Shown: positions 6,451-13,094 of the stretch, in pieces
Position numbering within the stretch: position 1 is the first letter of the stretch
Layout: the number at the start of each line of letters is the position of its first letter
NCBI RefSeq assembly: GCF_051960575.1
Contig: NZ_JBQCEE010000256.1
Coordinates: forward strand, 1 to 16,066
Direction: 5' to 3'
DNA: 16,066 nt
Source of the DNA: JBQCEE01 sp051960575
GTDB taxonomy: Bacteria > Actinomycetota > Actinomycetes > Mycobacteriales > Jatrophihabitantaceae
Position numbers and translations under genes: made by a program
The notes under the pieces: model-generated
Told to the model about the DNA's origin: nothing
Database searches by the model: none
What the model saw: the letters and a program-made list of their open reading frames with translations, nothing else

Positions 6451-6466
6451 GTTACCGTCGAGTAAC
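6451..6466. promoter_or_regulatory. Palindromic operator candidate GTTAC-N6-GTAAC upstream of ccr
   Basis: GTTAC (6451-6455) and GTAAC (6462-6466) with a six-base spacer are identical in half-sites and spacing to the site at 5852-5867. It lies 62 bases before the ccr start. It overlaps TAACAT (6463-6468), a TANNNT -10 candidate, so a bound protein would be expected to block ccr transcription. A -35 is uncertain (CTGACG at 6437-6442 is spaced 20 bases away). Confidence 0.7.
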
Positions 6467-6528
6467 ATCCGCTCCCAAGCTGTTCCTGCCCGACCCTCAG
6501 ACTGCTCGATCTCCAGAAGGGCCCAGAC

Positions 6529-7872
6529 GTGGACGACATCCGCAACGCCATCCTCGCCGGTGACTACGGCAAGCTCGCCGACCTGCCCGTGCCGGACAGC
6601 TACCAGGGCATGGTCGTGCGCAAGGACGAGGTCGACATGTTCGCCGGCATGGCGACCCGCGACAAGGACCCGCGCAAGAGCCTCCACCTGCAGGACGTGC
6701 CGACCCCCGAGCTCGGCCCGGGCGAGGCGATCGTCGCCGTCATGGCGTCCGCGATCAACTACAACACCGTCTGGACGTCGATCTTCGAGCCGGTCTCGAC
6801 CTTCGGCTTCCTCGAGCGGTACGGCCGCTACAGCGACCTGTCGAAGAAGCACGACCAGCCGTTCCACGTCGTCGGCTCCGACCTCGCGGGCGTCGTGCTG
6901 CGCGTCGGCCCGGGTGTCAGCAAGTGGAAGGCCGGCGACGAGGTCGTCGCGCACTGCCTCACCGTCGAGCTCGAGGACGCCGCGGGCCACGACGACACGA
7001 TGATGGACCCGCAGCAGCGCATCTGGGGCTTCGAGACGAACTACGGCGGCCTCGCCGAGCTCGCGCTGGTCAAGGCCAACCAGCTCATGCCGAAGCCGGG
7101 TCACCTCACCTGGGAGGAGGCGGCGTCCCCCGGCCTGGTCAACTGCACCGCCTACCGCCAGCTCGTCAGCCACCACGGCGCGAACATGAAGCAGGGCGAC
7201 ACGGTGCTGATCTGGGGCGCGTCCGGCGGCCTCGGCGGCTACGCCACCCAGTACGCGCTCAACGGTGGCGCGATCCCGATCTGTGTCGTCAGCTCGCCCG
7301 AGAAGGCCGAGATCTGCCGCCGGATGGGCGCCGAGCTGATCATCGACCGCTCGGCCGAGGGCTACAAGTTCTGGAAGGACGAGTCGACGCAGGACCCGCG
7401 CGAGTGGAAGCGGTTCGGCGCCAAGATCCGCGAGCTCACCGGCGGTGAGGATGTCGACATCGTCTTCGAGCACCCCGGACGCGAGACGTTCGGCGCGTCG
7501 GTCTACGTCACCAAGAAGGGTGGCGTCATCACCACCTGCGCGTCGACGTCGGGCTACATGCACGAGTACGACAACCGCTACCTCTGGATGAACCTCAAGC
7601 GGATCATCAGCTCGCACTTCGCGAACTACAAGGAGAGCTGGGAGGCCAACCGCCTCATCGCGAAGGGCATGATCCACCCGACGCTGTCGAAGGTGTACCC
7701 GCTCGCCGAGACCGGCCAGGCCACGCTGGACGTGCACAAGAATCTGCACCAGGGCAAGGTCGGCGTGCTCTGCCTCGCGCCCGAGGAGGGTCTCGGTGTC
7801 GCCGACACCGACGCCGCCCGTGACCTGCGCGCGAAGCACCTCGACGCGATCAACCGCTTCCGCGACGTCTGA
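6529..7872 (+). CDS. ccr: Crotonyl-CoA carboxylase/reductase
   Basis: This 447-residue protein matches Ccr along its whole length. Ccr reduces crotonyl-CoA with NADPH and fixes CO2 to give ethylmalonyl-CoA, the key step of the ethylmalonyl-CoA pathway. It belongs to the medium-chain dehydrogenase/reductase superfamily, with nucleotide-binding loop WGASGGLG (229-236). The recalled CO2-binding residues of the Kitasatospora enzyme (N81, F170, E171, H365) correspond at a constant offset of two to N79, F168, E169 and H363 here, so carboxylation rather than simple reduction is expected. Other diagnostic blocks are ETRDKDPRKS-like (MATRDKDPRKS), EHPGRETFGASVYV and SGYMHEYDNRYLWM. The GTG start at 6529 follows AGAAGGG at about nine bases. 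A terminator follows at 7888-7925 and a palindromic operator candidate precedes the gene. Confidence 0.98.
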   Translation: MDDIRNAILAGDYGKLADLPVPDSYQGMVVRKDEVDMFAGMATRDKDPRKSLHLQDVPTPELGPGEAIVAVMASAINYNTVWTSIFEPVSTFGFLERYGRYSDLSKKHDQPFHVVGSDLAGVVLRVGPGVSKWKAGDEVVAHCLTVELEDAAGHDDTMMDPQQRIWGFETNYGGLAELALVKANQLMPKPGHLTWEEAASPGLVNCTAYRQLVSHHGANMKQGDTVLIWGASGGLGGYATQYALNGGAIPICVVSSPEKAEICRRMGAELIIDRSAEGYKFWKDESTQDPREWKRFGAKIRELTGGEDVDIVFEHPGRETFGASVYVTKKGGVITTCASTSGYMHEYDNRYLWMNLKRIISSHFANYKESWEANRLIAKGMIHPTLSKVYPLAETGQATLDVHKNLHQGKVGVLCLAPEEGLGVADTDAARDLRAKHLDAINRFRDV

Positions 7873-7887
7873 TCGAGCTCGTCCGAC

Positions 7888-7925
7888 AGCCCTCGGGGCG
7901 GCCTGACACGGCCGGCCCGGGGGCT
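7888..7925 (+). terminator. Strong hairpin terminator after ccr
   Basis: AGCCC (7888-7892) pairs with GGGCT (7921-7925), the inner TCGGGGC/GGCCCGG arms pair with one mismatch and one wobble, and GGCC/GGCC closes on loop TGACAC (7904-7909). The stem begins 15 bases after the ccr stop and is followed by TT. It separates ccr from the coiled-coil gene. Confidence 0.75.
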
Positions 7926-7969
7926 TTCGGCTATCGAGCCCGCGGTGACGGGCGTGGCACGATCGAGCG

Positions 7970-9139
7970 ATGGCCGACAATCCGACCGACGTCCTGCAGT
8001 TCTTCCACGACGCGGATCGCAGCTTCGACGTCGTCCTGCGCGGCTACGACCGCGGCCAGGTCGACGAGGAGATCGCCCGCCTGGACGAGGAGGTGCGGGC
8101 CGCGACGACCGAGCGGGACAACGCGCTGACCCGCAGCGCGGGGCTCGCCGCCCAGCTCGCGTCCGCCCAGGCCCAGCTCGAGTCCGCGCGGCGGCAGCTG
8201 CGCTCGGCGACCGAGCAGGTCACGTCCGCCAACGTCGACGACCGCGTGCAGTCGATGCTGCAGGCCGCCGCCGCCGACGCCGCCCGCATCCGCGCCGAGG
8301 CCGAGGCCCTCGCCGACGCCGCCCGCAACCAGGCGGCCGACCAGGCGGCGAGCATCCGCTCGCAAGCCTCGCTCGAGGCCGAGGCGATCCTGGCCGACGC
8401 GTCGCAGCGCCTGAACGACGCCGAGGACGCGTTCCGCAGCCGCATCGCCGAGGCCGAGCAGCACCGGCGCACGGTCGAGTTGCAGCTGGCCGAGGAGATG
8501 GCCGCGACGCGCGAGGCCGAGACCAGGCTGTCGGCCGAGGCCGCCGCCGAGCGCGAGCGGCTCGATTCGGTGGCCGCCGCCGCGCGCGAGGCGGCCGACC
8601 GCGAGTCGCGGATCACCCGTGAGGCCGCCGAGGCGCACTCGCTGGCCGCGCGGCAGCAGGCCGACGAGGACTTCGAGATCACCCTGCGCCGCAGGCGCAC
8701 CGAGACCTACGACCGCATCGCCGCCGACCGCGCCGAGGCGGAGGCGACGGTCGCGCGCATGCTCGCCGACGCGCGGGCCCAGGCCGAGCAGATGATCGCG
8801 GACGCGCTGCACGAGGTGCGCCGCCTGCACGGCGAGCGCAACGCCGCGCACGAGTCGCTGCGCGCCCTGCGCGAGCGGCTCGGCGAGGCCCTGGCGGTCT
8901 CGCTCGCCGAGACGCCGGCCGAACCCGCCCTGCCCCTCTCGACCGATGCCGTCGTCGCCGTCGTCGACCGCGACGTCCGCGAGATGCCGCACGACGCCGA
9001 GGTGGCCGAGGTGGCCGACGCCGCCGACGCGCCCGCCGCGGCCGACGCTCCGGCTCCCGCCGCCGGCATCGCCGAGGCCGAGACGGTGACGCTCCCGATC
9101 GCCGGCCGCAGCGACGAGGACGCGCCGCCCGCGGACTGA
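7970..9139 (+). CDS. DivIVA-domain coiled-coil protein, Scy/FilP-like (polar cytoskeleton type)
   Basis: This 389-residue protein has a DivIVA-type N-terminal motif, FDVVLRGYDRGQVDEEI (19-35), the membrane/polarity-targeting segment of the family. A long Ala/Glu/Arg-rich coiled coil follows from about 36 to 310, with short repeated patterns such as AEAEA and AAAREAADRE. The tail (about 312-389) is acidic, Ala/Pro-rich and probably disordered. Homologues are often mislabelled cellulose-binding proteins; Scy and FilP organise polar growth and the apical cytoskeleton in Streptomyces. It is close to FilP in size and far shorter than Scy. From memory, Scy and FilP genes also adjoin the epimerase-thiolase-MeaB cluster in S. 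coelicolor, so this is probably conserved synteny. The ATG at 7970 has no good Shine-Dalgarno sequence. Confidence 0.85.
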   Translation: MADNPTDVLQFFHDADRSFDVVLRGYDRGQVDEEIARLDEEVRAATTERDNALTRSAGLAAQLASAQAQLESARRQLRSATEQVTSANVDDRVQSMLQAAAADAARIRAEAEALADAARNQAADQAASIRSQASLEAEAILADASQRLNDAEDAFRSRIAEAEQHRRTVELQLAEEMAATREAETRLSAEAAAERERLDSVAAAAREAADRESRITREAAEAHSLAARQQADEDFEITLRRRRTETYDRIAADRAEAEATVARMLADARAQAEQMIADALHEVRRLHGERNAAHESLRALRERLGEALAVSLAETPAEPALPLSTDAVVAVVDRDVREMPHDAEVAEVADAADAPAAADAPAPAAGIAEAETVTLPIAGRSDEDAPPAD

Positions 9140-9141
9140 CT

Positions 9142-9199
9142 CGCCCGCCGAGGTGGATCTTGTGCATGGCGCGCGGGATCGCACGCGCGTCCTGCACAA
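9142..9199. repeat. 58-bp hairpin element, copy 1
   Basis: Direct repeat of the unit at 9214-9271 with one mismatch (T9167 against C). Inside it, TTGTGCA (9160-9166) pairs with TGCACAA (9193-9199), and GGCGCGCG pairs with CGCGCGTC apart from a wobble, around the eight-base loop GGATCGCA. It lies three bases after the stop of the coiled-coil gene and could stop transcription from either side. Confidence 0.9.
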
Positions 9200-9213
9200 C
9201 GTCTCCTCGCCGA

Positions 9214-9271
9214 CGCCCGCCGAGGTGGATCTTGTGCACGGCGCGCGGGATCGCACGCGCGTCCTGCACAA
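9214..9271. repeat. 58-bp hairpin element, copy 2
   Basis: Second unit, offset 72 bases from copy 1. Its stem is longer because the flank completes GATCTTGTGCA (9228-9238) with TGCACAAGATC (9265-9275). It lies 16 bases beyond the stop of the convergent zinc-ribbon gene. Two tandem palindromic units between convergent genes resemble a REP/BIME-type intergenic element. Confidence 0.9.
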
Positions 9272-9291
9272 GATCGAAGTGTGGACGGCCC

Positions 9292-9603
9292 TCAGTACCG
9301 CGGGGCGTTGCGGGTGCGCTGGACGCCGGGGGCGCGGCGTTCCCGGGCGGCCCAGCACGGGGTGTGCCAGTGCCGGCGGTCGGAGGCGTCGAGGTCGTCC
9401 GCGGGCCAGGCGACGACGTGCGGGACGCCCGCGGCGACGACCTGGTCGCAGCCGGGGCAGCGGTACTCGCGTCCGGCCGACGCACCGGTCACCGCGCGCA
9501 CCGAGTACTCGACCCCGCGGAACGACTCACGCCGCTCCCCCGACGACGACGAACCGCCGCCACCCCGAGCGATGTCGGGACGACGGCGGTTCTGACGTGG
9601 CAT
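9292..9603 (-). CDS. Small actinobacterial zinc-ribbon protein of unknown function
   Basis: A 103-residue protein with a basic, Gly/Ser-rich N-terminus (1-30) and a compact metal-binding core: CPGCDQ (C49, C52), PHVVAWP (H62), then HWHTPCW (H78, H80, C83). The YRCPGCDQ...GVPHVVAWP...RRHWHTPCW pattern is one I recall from short actinobacterial proteins, often labelled ATP/GTP-binding without evidence. The role is unknown; a structural zinc and nucleic-acid or protein contact is plausible. It starts 21 bases after the stop of the 3-hydroxyacyl-CoA dehydrogenase gene on the same strand, so it is probably its co-transcribed last gene. No strong Shine-Dalgarno sequence is visible. It converges on the coiled-coil gene across the tandem hairpin elements. 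Confidence 0.85.
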   Translation of the reverse strand: MPRQNRRRPDIARGGGGSSSSGERRESFRGVEYSVRAVTGASAGREYRCPGCDQVVAAGVPHVVAWPADDLDASDRRHWHTPCWAARERRAPGVQRTRNAPRY

Positions 9604-9624
9604 CGGGACGGCCCGCGCCGGCGA

Positions 9625-11400
9625 CTACTTGTAGTCGCGGAAGCCCTTGCCGGTCTTCCGGCCGAGCCGACCCGCGGTGACCATGTGCTCGAGCAGCGGC
9701 GCCGGCGCGAAGCCCGGCTCGCGGAACTCGGCGAACAGCACCTGCTCGATCGCCAGCGAGACGTCGTTGCCGACGACGTCGAGCAGGTCGAACGGTCCCA
9801 TCGGGTAGCCGCAGCCGACCTTCATCGCCGTGTCGATGTCGTCGCGCGACGCGTAGTGCGCCTCGAGCATCTTCACCGCGTCGTTGAGGTACGGGAACAG
9901 CAGCGCGTTGACGATGAAACCGCCGCGGTCGCCGCAGCGCACGGCGTGCTTGCCGATCTTCTTCGTCACGTCGAGCACGGTCGCCTCGACGTCGGCCGCG
10001 GTCGAGACCGTCGTGACGACCTCGACGAGCTTCATGACGGCGGCCGGGTTGAAGAAGTGCATGCCGATGACCTCGGCCGGCCGCGACGTGGCGGCGGCGA
10101 TCGCCACCACCGGCAGCGACGACGTGGTCGTGGCCAGCACGGCGCCGGGCTTGCAGATCTCGTCCAGGGCGGCGAAGGTCTGCTTCTTGATCTCGAGGTC
10201 CTCGGCGATCGCCTCGACGACGAGGTCGACGTCCGACAGCCCCTCGAGCGAGGTGACGCCCTCGACCCGGCCGAGCACCTCGTCACGCGCGGCCTCGGTG
10301 AGCTTGCCGCGCGAGATCGCCTTGTCGAGCGACTTGGTCAGCGCGGCCTGCACGCCGGCGACCTTCTGCTCGCCGCGGGCGACGAAGGTGACGTCGTAGC
10401 CGGCCTTCGCGAAGACCTCGATGATGCCGGTTGCCATGGTGCCCGAGCCGATGACGCCGACCTTCGACACCGGACGCGCACCCTCGACCGCGGCACCCGG
10501 CGCGGGCGTGAGGTGGTCGGCGACGACGGTCGGCGAGTCCTTCGCGTCGTAGGTGTAGAAGCCGCGACCGGTCTTGCGGCCGAGCAGGCCCGCGGTGATG
10601 AGCGGCCGGAACAGCGGACGCGGCGCGTGCAGCCGGTCCTTGGTCTGCTCGTACATCGTCTCGAGGATCTCGTAGGCGGTGTCGAGCCCGATCAGGTCGA
10701 GCAGCGCCAGCGGGCCCATCGGCAGACCGCAGCCGAGGCGCATGGCGGCGTCGATGTCCTCGCGCGAGGCGTACTTCGACTCGAACAGCGCGACGGCGTG
10801 GTTGAGGTACGGGAACAGCAGCGCGTTGGCGATGAAGCCCGCGCGGTCGCCGATGGTGACGTCGGTCTTGCCGATCTGCCGCACGAACGCCTCGACGTCG
10901 TCGACGACGTCCTGCTCGGTGACCACCGTGCGCACGATCTCGACGAGCTTCATGACCGGCGCGGGGTTGAAGAAGTGGACGCCGACGACCTTGCCCGGAC
11001 GCCCGGTGGCGACGGCGATCTCGGTGACCGACAGCGACGAGGTGTTGGTGGCGAGGATCGTCTCGGCCGGGCAGATCTTGTCCAGCTCGCTGAACAGCGC
11101 GCGCTTGAGGTCGAGGTGCTCGGGCACGGCCTCGATGACGAATTCGGCCGCCGACAGCGCGTTGAGGTCGGTGCTGTAGGTGATGCGCCCCAGCAGGGCC
11201 TGCTGCTCGTCCTCGCTGAGCTTGCCGCGCGCGACCGCGCGGGCGGCCGAGCCCTCGACGTGCCGGCGGCCGCGCGAGACCCCCGCGTCGTCCTTGTCGA
11301 TGGCGATCACGGTGAGCCCGTTGCGGGCGAACACCTCGACGATGCCCGAACCCATCGTGCCGAGGCCGACGACACCGACCTGGTGGATCTCGCGAGTCAT
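9625..11400 (-). CDS. Tandem-duplicated 3-hydroxybutyryl-CoA / 3-hydroxyacyl-CoA dehydrogenase
   Basis: This 591-residue protein contains two complete 3-hydroxyacyl-CoA dehydrogenase modules joined head to tail. Module 1 (about 5-287) has VGLGTMGSG (11-19), NTSS with S121, HFFNPAPVMKLVE with H142 and E154, and N192. Module 2 (about 312-591) has IGSGTMATG, TTSS with S427, HFFNPAAVMKLVE with H448 and E460, and N498. Both therefore keep the Ser-His-Glu-Asn set. Each single module is the size of an ordinary 3-hydroxybutyryl-CoA dehydrogenase. After the first nucleotide-binding strands, module 1 has D35 (IAIDKD) whereas module 2 has R342 (FVARGE), suggesting different cofactor preference. It would interconvert acetoacetyl-CoA and 3-hydroxybutyryl-CoA, feeding crotonyl-CoA towards Ccr. 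ATG 11400 follows AGGAGG at nine bases. A candidate promoter lies at 11450-11478. Confidence 0.95.
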   Translation of the reverse strand: MTREIHQVGVVGLGTMGSGIVEVFARNGLTVIAIDKDDAGVSRGRRHVEGSAARAVARGKLSEDEQQALLGRITYSTDLNALSAAEFVIEAVPEHLDLKRALFSELDKICPAETILATNTSSLSVTEIAVATGRPGKVVGVHFFNPAPVMKLVEIVRTVVTEQDVVDDVEAFVRQIGKTDVTIGDRAGFIANALLFPYLNHAVALFESKYASREDIDAAMRLGCGLPMGPLALLDLIGLDTAYEILETMYEQTKDRLHAPRPLFRPLITAGLLGRKTGRGFYTYDAKDSPTVVADHLTPAPGAAVEGARPVSKVGVIGSGTMATGIIEVFAKAGYDVTFVARGEQKVAGVQAALTKSLDKAISRGKLTEAARDEVLGRVEGVTSLEGLSDVDLVVEAIAEDLEIKKQTFAALDEICKPGAVLATTTSSLPVVAIAAATSRPAEVIGMHFFNPAAVMKLVEVVTTVSTAADVEATVLDVTKKIGKHAVRCGDRGGFIVNALLFPYLNDAVKMLEAHYASRDDIDTAMKVGCGYPMGPFDLLDVVGNDVSLAIEQVLFAEFREPGFAPAPLLEHMVTAGRLGRKTGKGFRDYK

Positions 11401-11449
11401 GGATCAAGCCCTCCTGCAGTGCTCCAGCCCGACGCCACAGCGTGCGCGC

Positions 11450-11478
11450 AGCGTACTGAGCGACGGTCAGTGTGTCGG
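11450..11478 (-). promoter_or_regulatory. Candidate promoter with operator-like dyad for the tandem dehydrogenase gene
   Basis: On the minus strand CCGACA (11478-11473) and TACGCT (11455-11450) are 17 bases apart, a weak sigma-70-like pair. The spacer is almost filled by the dyad ACTGA-N7-TCAGT (11455-11471), a typical position for repressor binding. The predicted transcript start is about 45 bases before the ATG at 11400. Confidence 0.45.
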
Positions 11479-11505
11479 CCTCGTTGCGTGCCGATGAGAC
11501 CGAAG

Positions 11506-12996
11506 TTACTTGCGAGTACGGCCGTACAGCGCCCGGACGAGACGGGTGACCGTGGTCGACGCGTTGGCCGGCCGGTCGAACGTCGCCAGCTTGAGCGGCG
11601 TCGGGAACCGCGTCGAGGTGACCGACCGCGGCCAGGCGAACTCACGCAGGCCGTCGGCCCCATGGATGCGTCCGAAGCCGGAGTCACGCACCCCGCCGAA
11701 CGGCAGCTGCGGCACCATCGCGAACGAGAGCACCGAGTTGATCGCCACGCAGCCGCACGAGAGCTGGTCGGCGATCTCGCGCCCGCGCTTGGCACTCCAC
11801 ACCGAGGCGCCGAGGCCGTAGCGGCTGTCGTTGGCGAGCTCGATCGCCTCGCGCTCGTCGCGCACCTTCTTGACCGTGATCGTCGGGCCGAACGTCTCCT
11901 CCTGCACCGCGGCCGAGTCCTCCGGCACGTCGGTGAGGATCACCGGCTGCACGAACGGCGCCTGCACCGACTCGACGCCGCCGACGACCGCGGTGCCGCC
12001 GCGGGCGATGGCGTCCTCGATGTGGCGTCGGATGATGTCGAGCTGTCCCGGCATGGTGATCGGGCCGTAGGACGCGCCGTCGTCGCCACCCGCCCGCAGT
12101 GCGCGCGCCTTCTCGGCGACCTTCGCGACGAACTCGTCGTACACCGACGCGACCGCGTAGATGCGCTCGACGCCCGCGCAGGTCTGGCCCGCGTTCGACA
12201 GCCCGCCGAAGACGGCAGCGTCGGCCGCGGCGTCGAGGTCGGCGTCGGCCGCGACGATGAGGGCGTCCTTGCCGCCGCACTCGATGACGACGGGCGTGAG
12301 CCGGTCGGCGCAGGCGGCCATGATCTTCTTGCCGGTGGCCGTCGAGCCGGTGAAGGCGACCTTGTCGACGCCGGCGGTGCACAGCGCCGCACCGGTCTCG
12401 CCGAAGCCGGTGACGAGCTGGAAGACGGGCTGGTCGACGATCTCGGCGAACGAGTCGACGAGCCACTTGCCGATCGCCGGCGTGTACTCGCTCGGCTTGA
12501 ACACGACCGCGTTGCCCGCGGCGAGCGCGTACGAGATGGTGCCGAGCGGCGTGTAGACGGGGTAGTTCCACGGGCCGATCGCGCCGACGACGCCGTACGG
12601 CAGATACTCGACCGAGGCCCACTGGTTGGCCGCGAACACGCCCGACCCGACCCGGTGCCGGCCGAGCACCTTCTTCGCCGCACCCGAGGCCCAGTCGAGG
12701 TGCTCGATGGCGAGCGACAGCTCGAGCAGCGCGTCGACCTTCGGCTTGCCGTTCTCGCGGTGGATGAGGTCGGCGAACTCGTCGATGCGCCGGGCCATCA
12801 GCGACCGCCACGCGCGCAGGTACTTCTTGCGTCCCTCGAAGCCCTGCTCACGCCACCAGATCGCCGCCGGACGCGCCCGCTCGACCGCCGCGCGCACGCT
12901 GTCGGCGTCGTCGATCGGGAAGCTCGCCACGACCTCGCCGGTGGCGGGGTTCAAGGAGTCGAACGTCGTGGTGGGGCGGGCGTCGAGCGCGGTCAC
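11506..12996 (-). CDS. NAD(P)-dependent aldehyde dehydrogenase, succinate-semialdehyde dehydrogenase-like
   Basis: A 496-residue member of the aldehyde dehydrogenase superfamily at normal length. It has the PWNYP motif with N144, coenzyme loop FTGSTATGKK (215-224), general base E239 in VIECGGKDA, nucleophile C273 in NAGQTCAGVER, and EETFGPT (366-372). It oxidises an aldehyde to a carboxylate. The aldehyde is not determined by sequence; I read the resemblance as closest to actinobacterial succinic-semialdehyde-type enzymes, with a short basic C-terminal tail (LVRALYGRTRK). The GTG start at 12996 follows GGAGG at five bases. It lies 98 bases downstream of the crotonase-family gene, with its own candidate operator at 13047-13067, so it may be separately controlled. 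The C-terminal codons overlap a partial GTTAC-type palindrome. Confidence 0.93.
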   Translation of the reverse strand: MTALDARPTTTFDSLNPATGEVVASFPIDDADSVRAAVERARPAAIWWREQGFEGRKKYLRAWRSLMARRIDEFADLIHRENGKPKVDALLELSLAIEHLDWASGAAKKVLGRHRVGSGVFAANQWASVEYLPYGVVGAIGPWNYPVYTPLGTISYALAAGNAVVFKPSEYTPAIGKWLVDSFAEIVDQPVFQLVTGFGETGAALCTAGVDKVAFTGSTATGKKIMAACADRLTPVVIECGGKDALIVAADADLDAAADAAVFGGLSNAGQTCAGVERIYAVASVYDEFVAKVAEKARALRAGGDDGASYGPITMPGQLDIIRRHIEDAIARGGTAVVGGVESVQAPFVQPVILTDVPEDSAAVQEETFGPTITVKKVRDEREAIELANDSRYGLGASVWSAKRGREIADQLSCGCVAINSVLSFAMVPQLPFGGVRDSGFGRIHGADGLREFAWPRSVTSTRFPTPLKLATFDRPANASTTVTRLVRALYGRTRK

Positions 12997-13031
12997 GGCA
13001 GCCTCCGGACGGTGTCGCAGGTGATGCGCGC

Positions 13032-13037
13032 ACGCTA
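13032..13037 (-). promoter_or_regulatory. Possible -10 element of the aldehyde dehydrogenase gene
   Basis: TAGCGT on the minus strand fits TANNNT and would give a leader of about 28 bases carrying the GGAGG site. There is no clear -35; the palindrome at 13047-13067 occupies that position, as expected for an activator or repressor site. Confidence 0.35.
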
Positions 13038-13046
13038 CCCCGAGAC

Positions 13047-13067
13047 CCTGACAGGTTCGCTGTCAGG
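13047..13067. promoter_or_regulatory. Perfect 8-bp palindrome, operator candidate upstream of the aldehyde dehydrogenase gene
   Basis: CCTGACAG (13047-13054) and CTGTCAGG (13060-13067) form a perfect inverted repeat around GTTCG. It lies 50 bases before the aldehyde dehydrogenase start and 27 bases beyond the stop of the crotonase-family gene. Length and symmetry fit a TetR-type operator. A weak terminator of the upstream gene is an alternative, but no U-tract follows. Confidence 0.55.
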
Positions 13068-13094
13068 AACCCGTCCGGACGCATGGAGCGACCG

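Noticed and set aside
9142..9271. Possible CRISPR array.
   Set aside because: Only two units, each strongly self-complementary across 40 bases, with a 14-base gap and no cas genes.
9153..9680. Open frames starting in the tandem hairpin units.
   Set aside because: They encode the two repeat copies and then run antisense to the zinc-ribbon gene. No ribosome site or family match.
11505..11520. A third copy of the GTTAC-N6-GTAAC operator.
   Set aside because: The right half is GTACG, with two mismatches, and the site coincides with the last codons and stop of the aldehyde dehydrogenase gene. It is kept only as a weak possibility.
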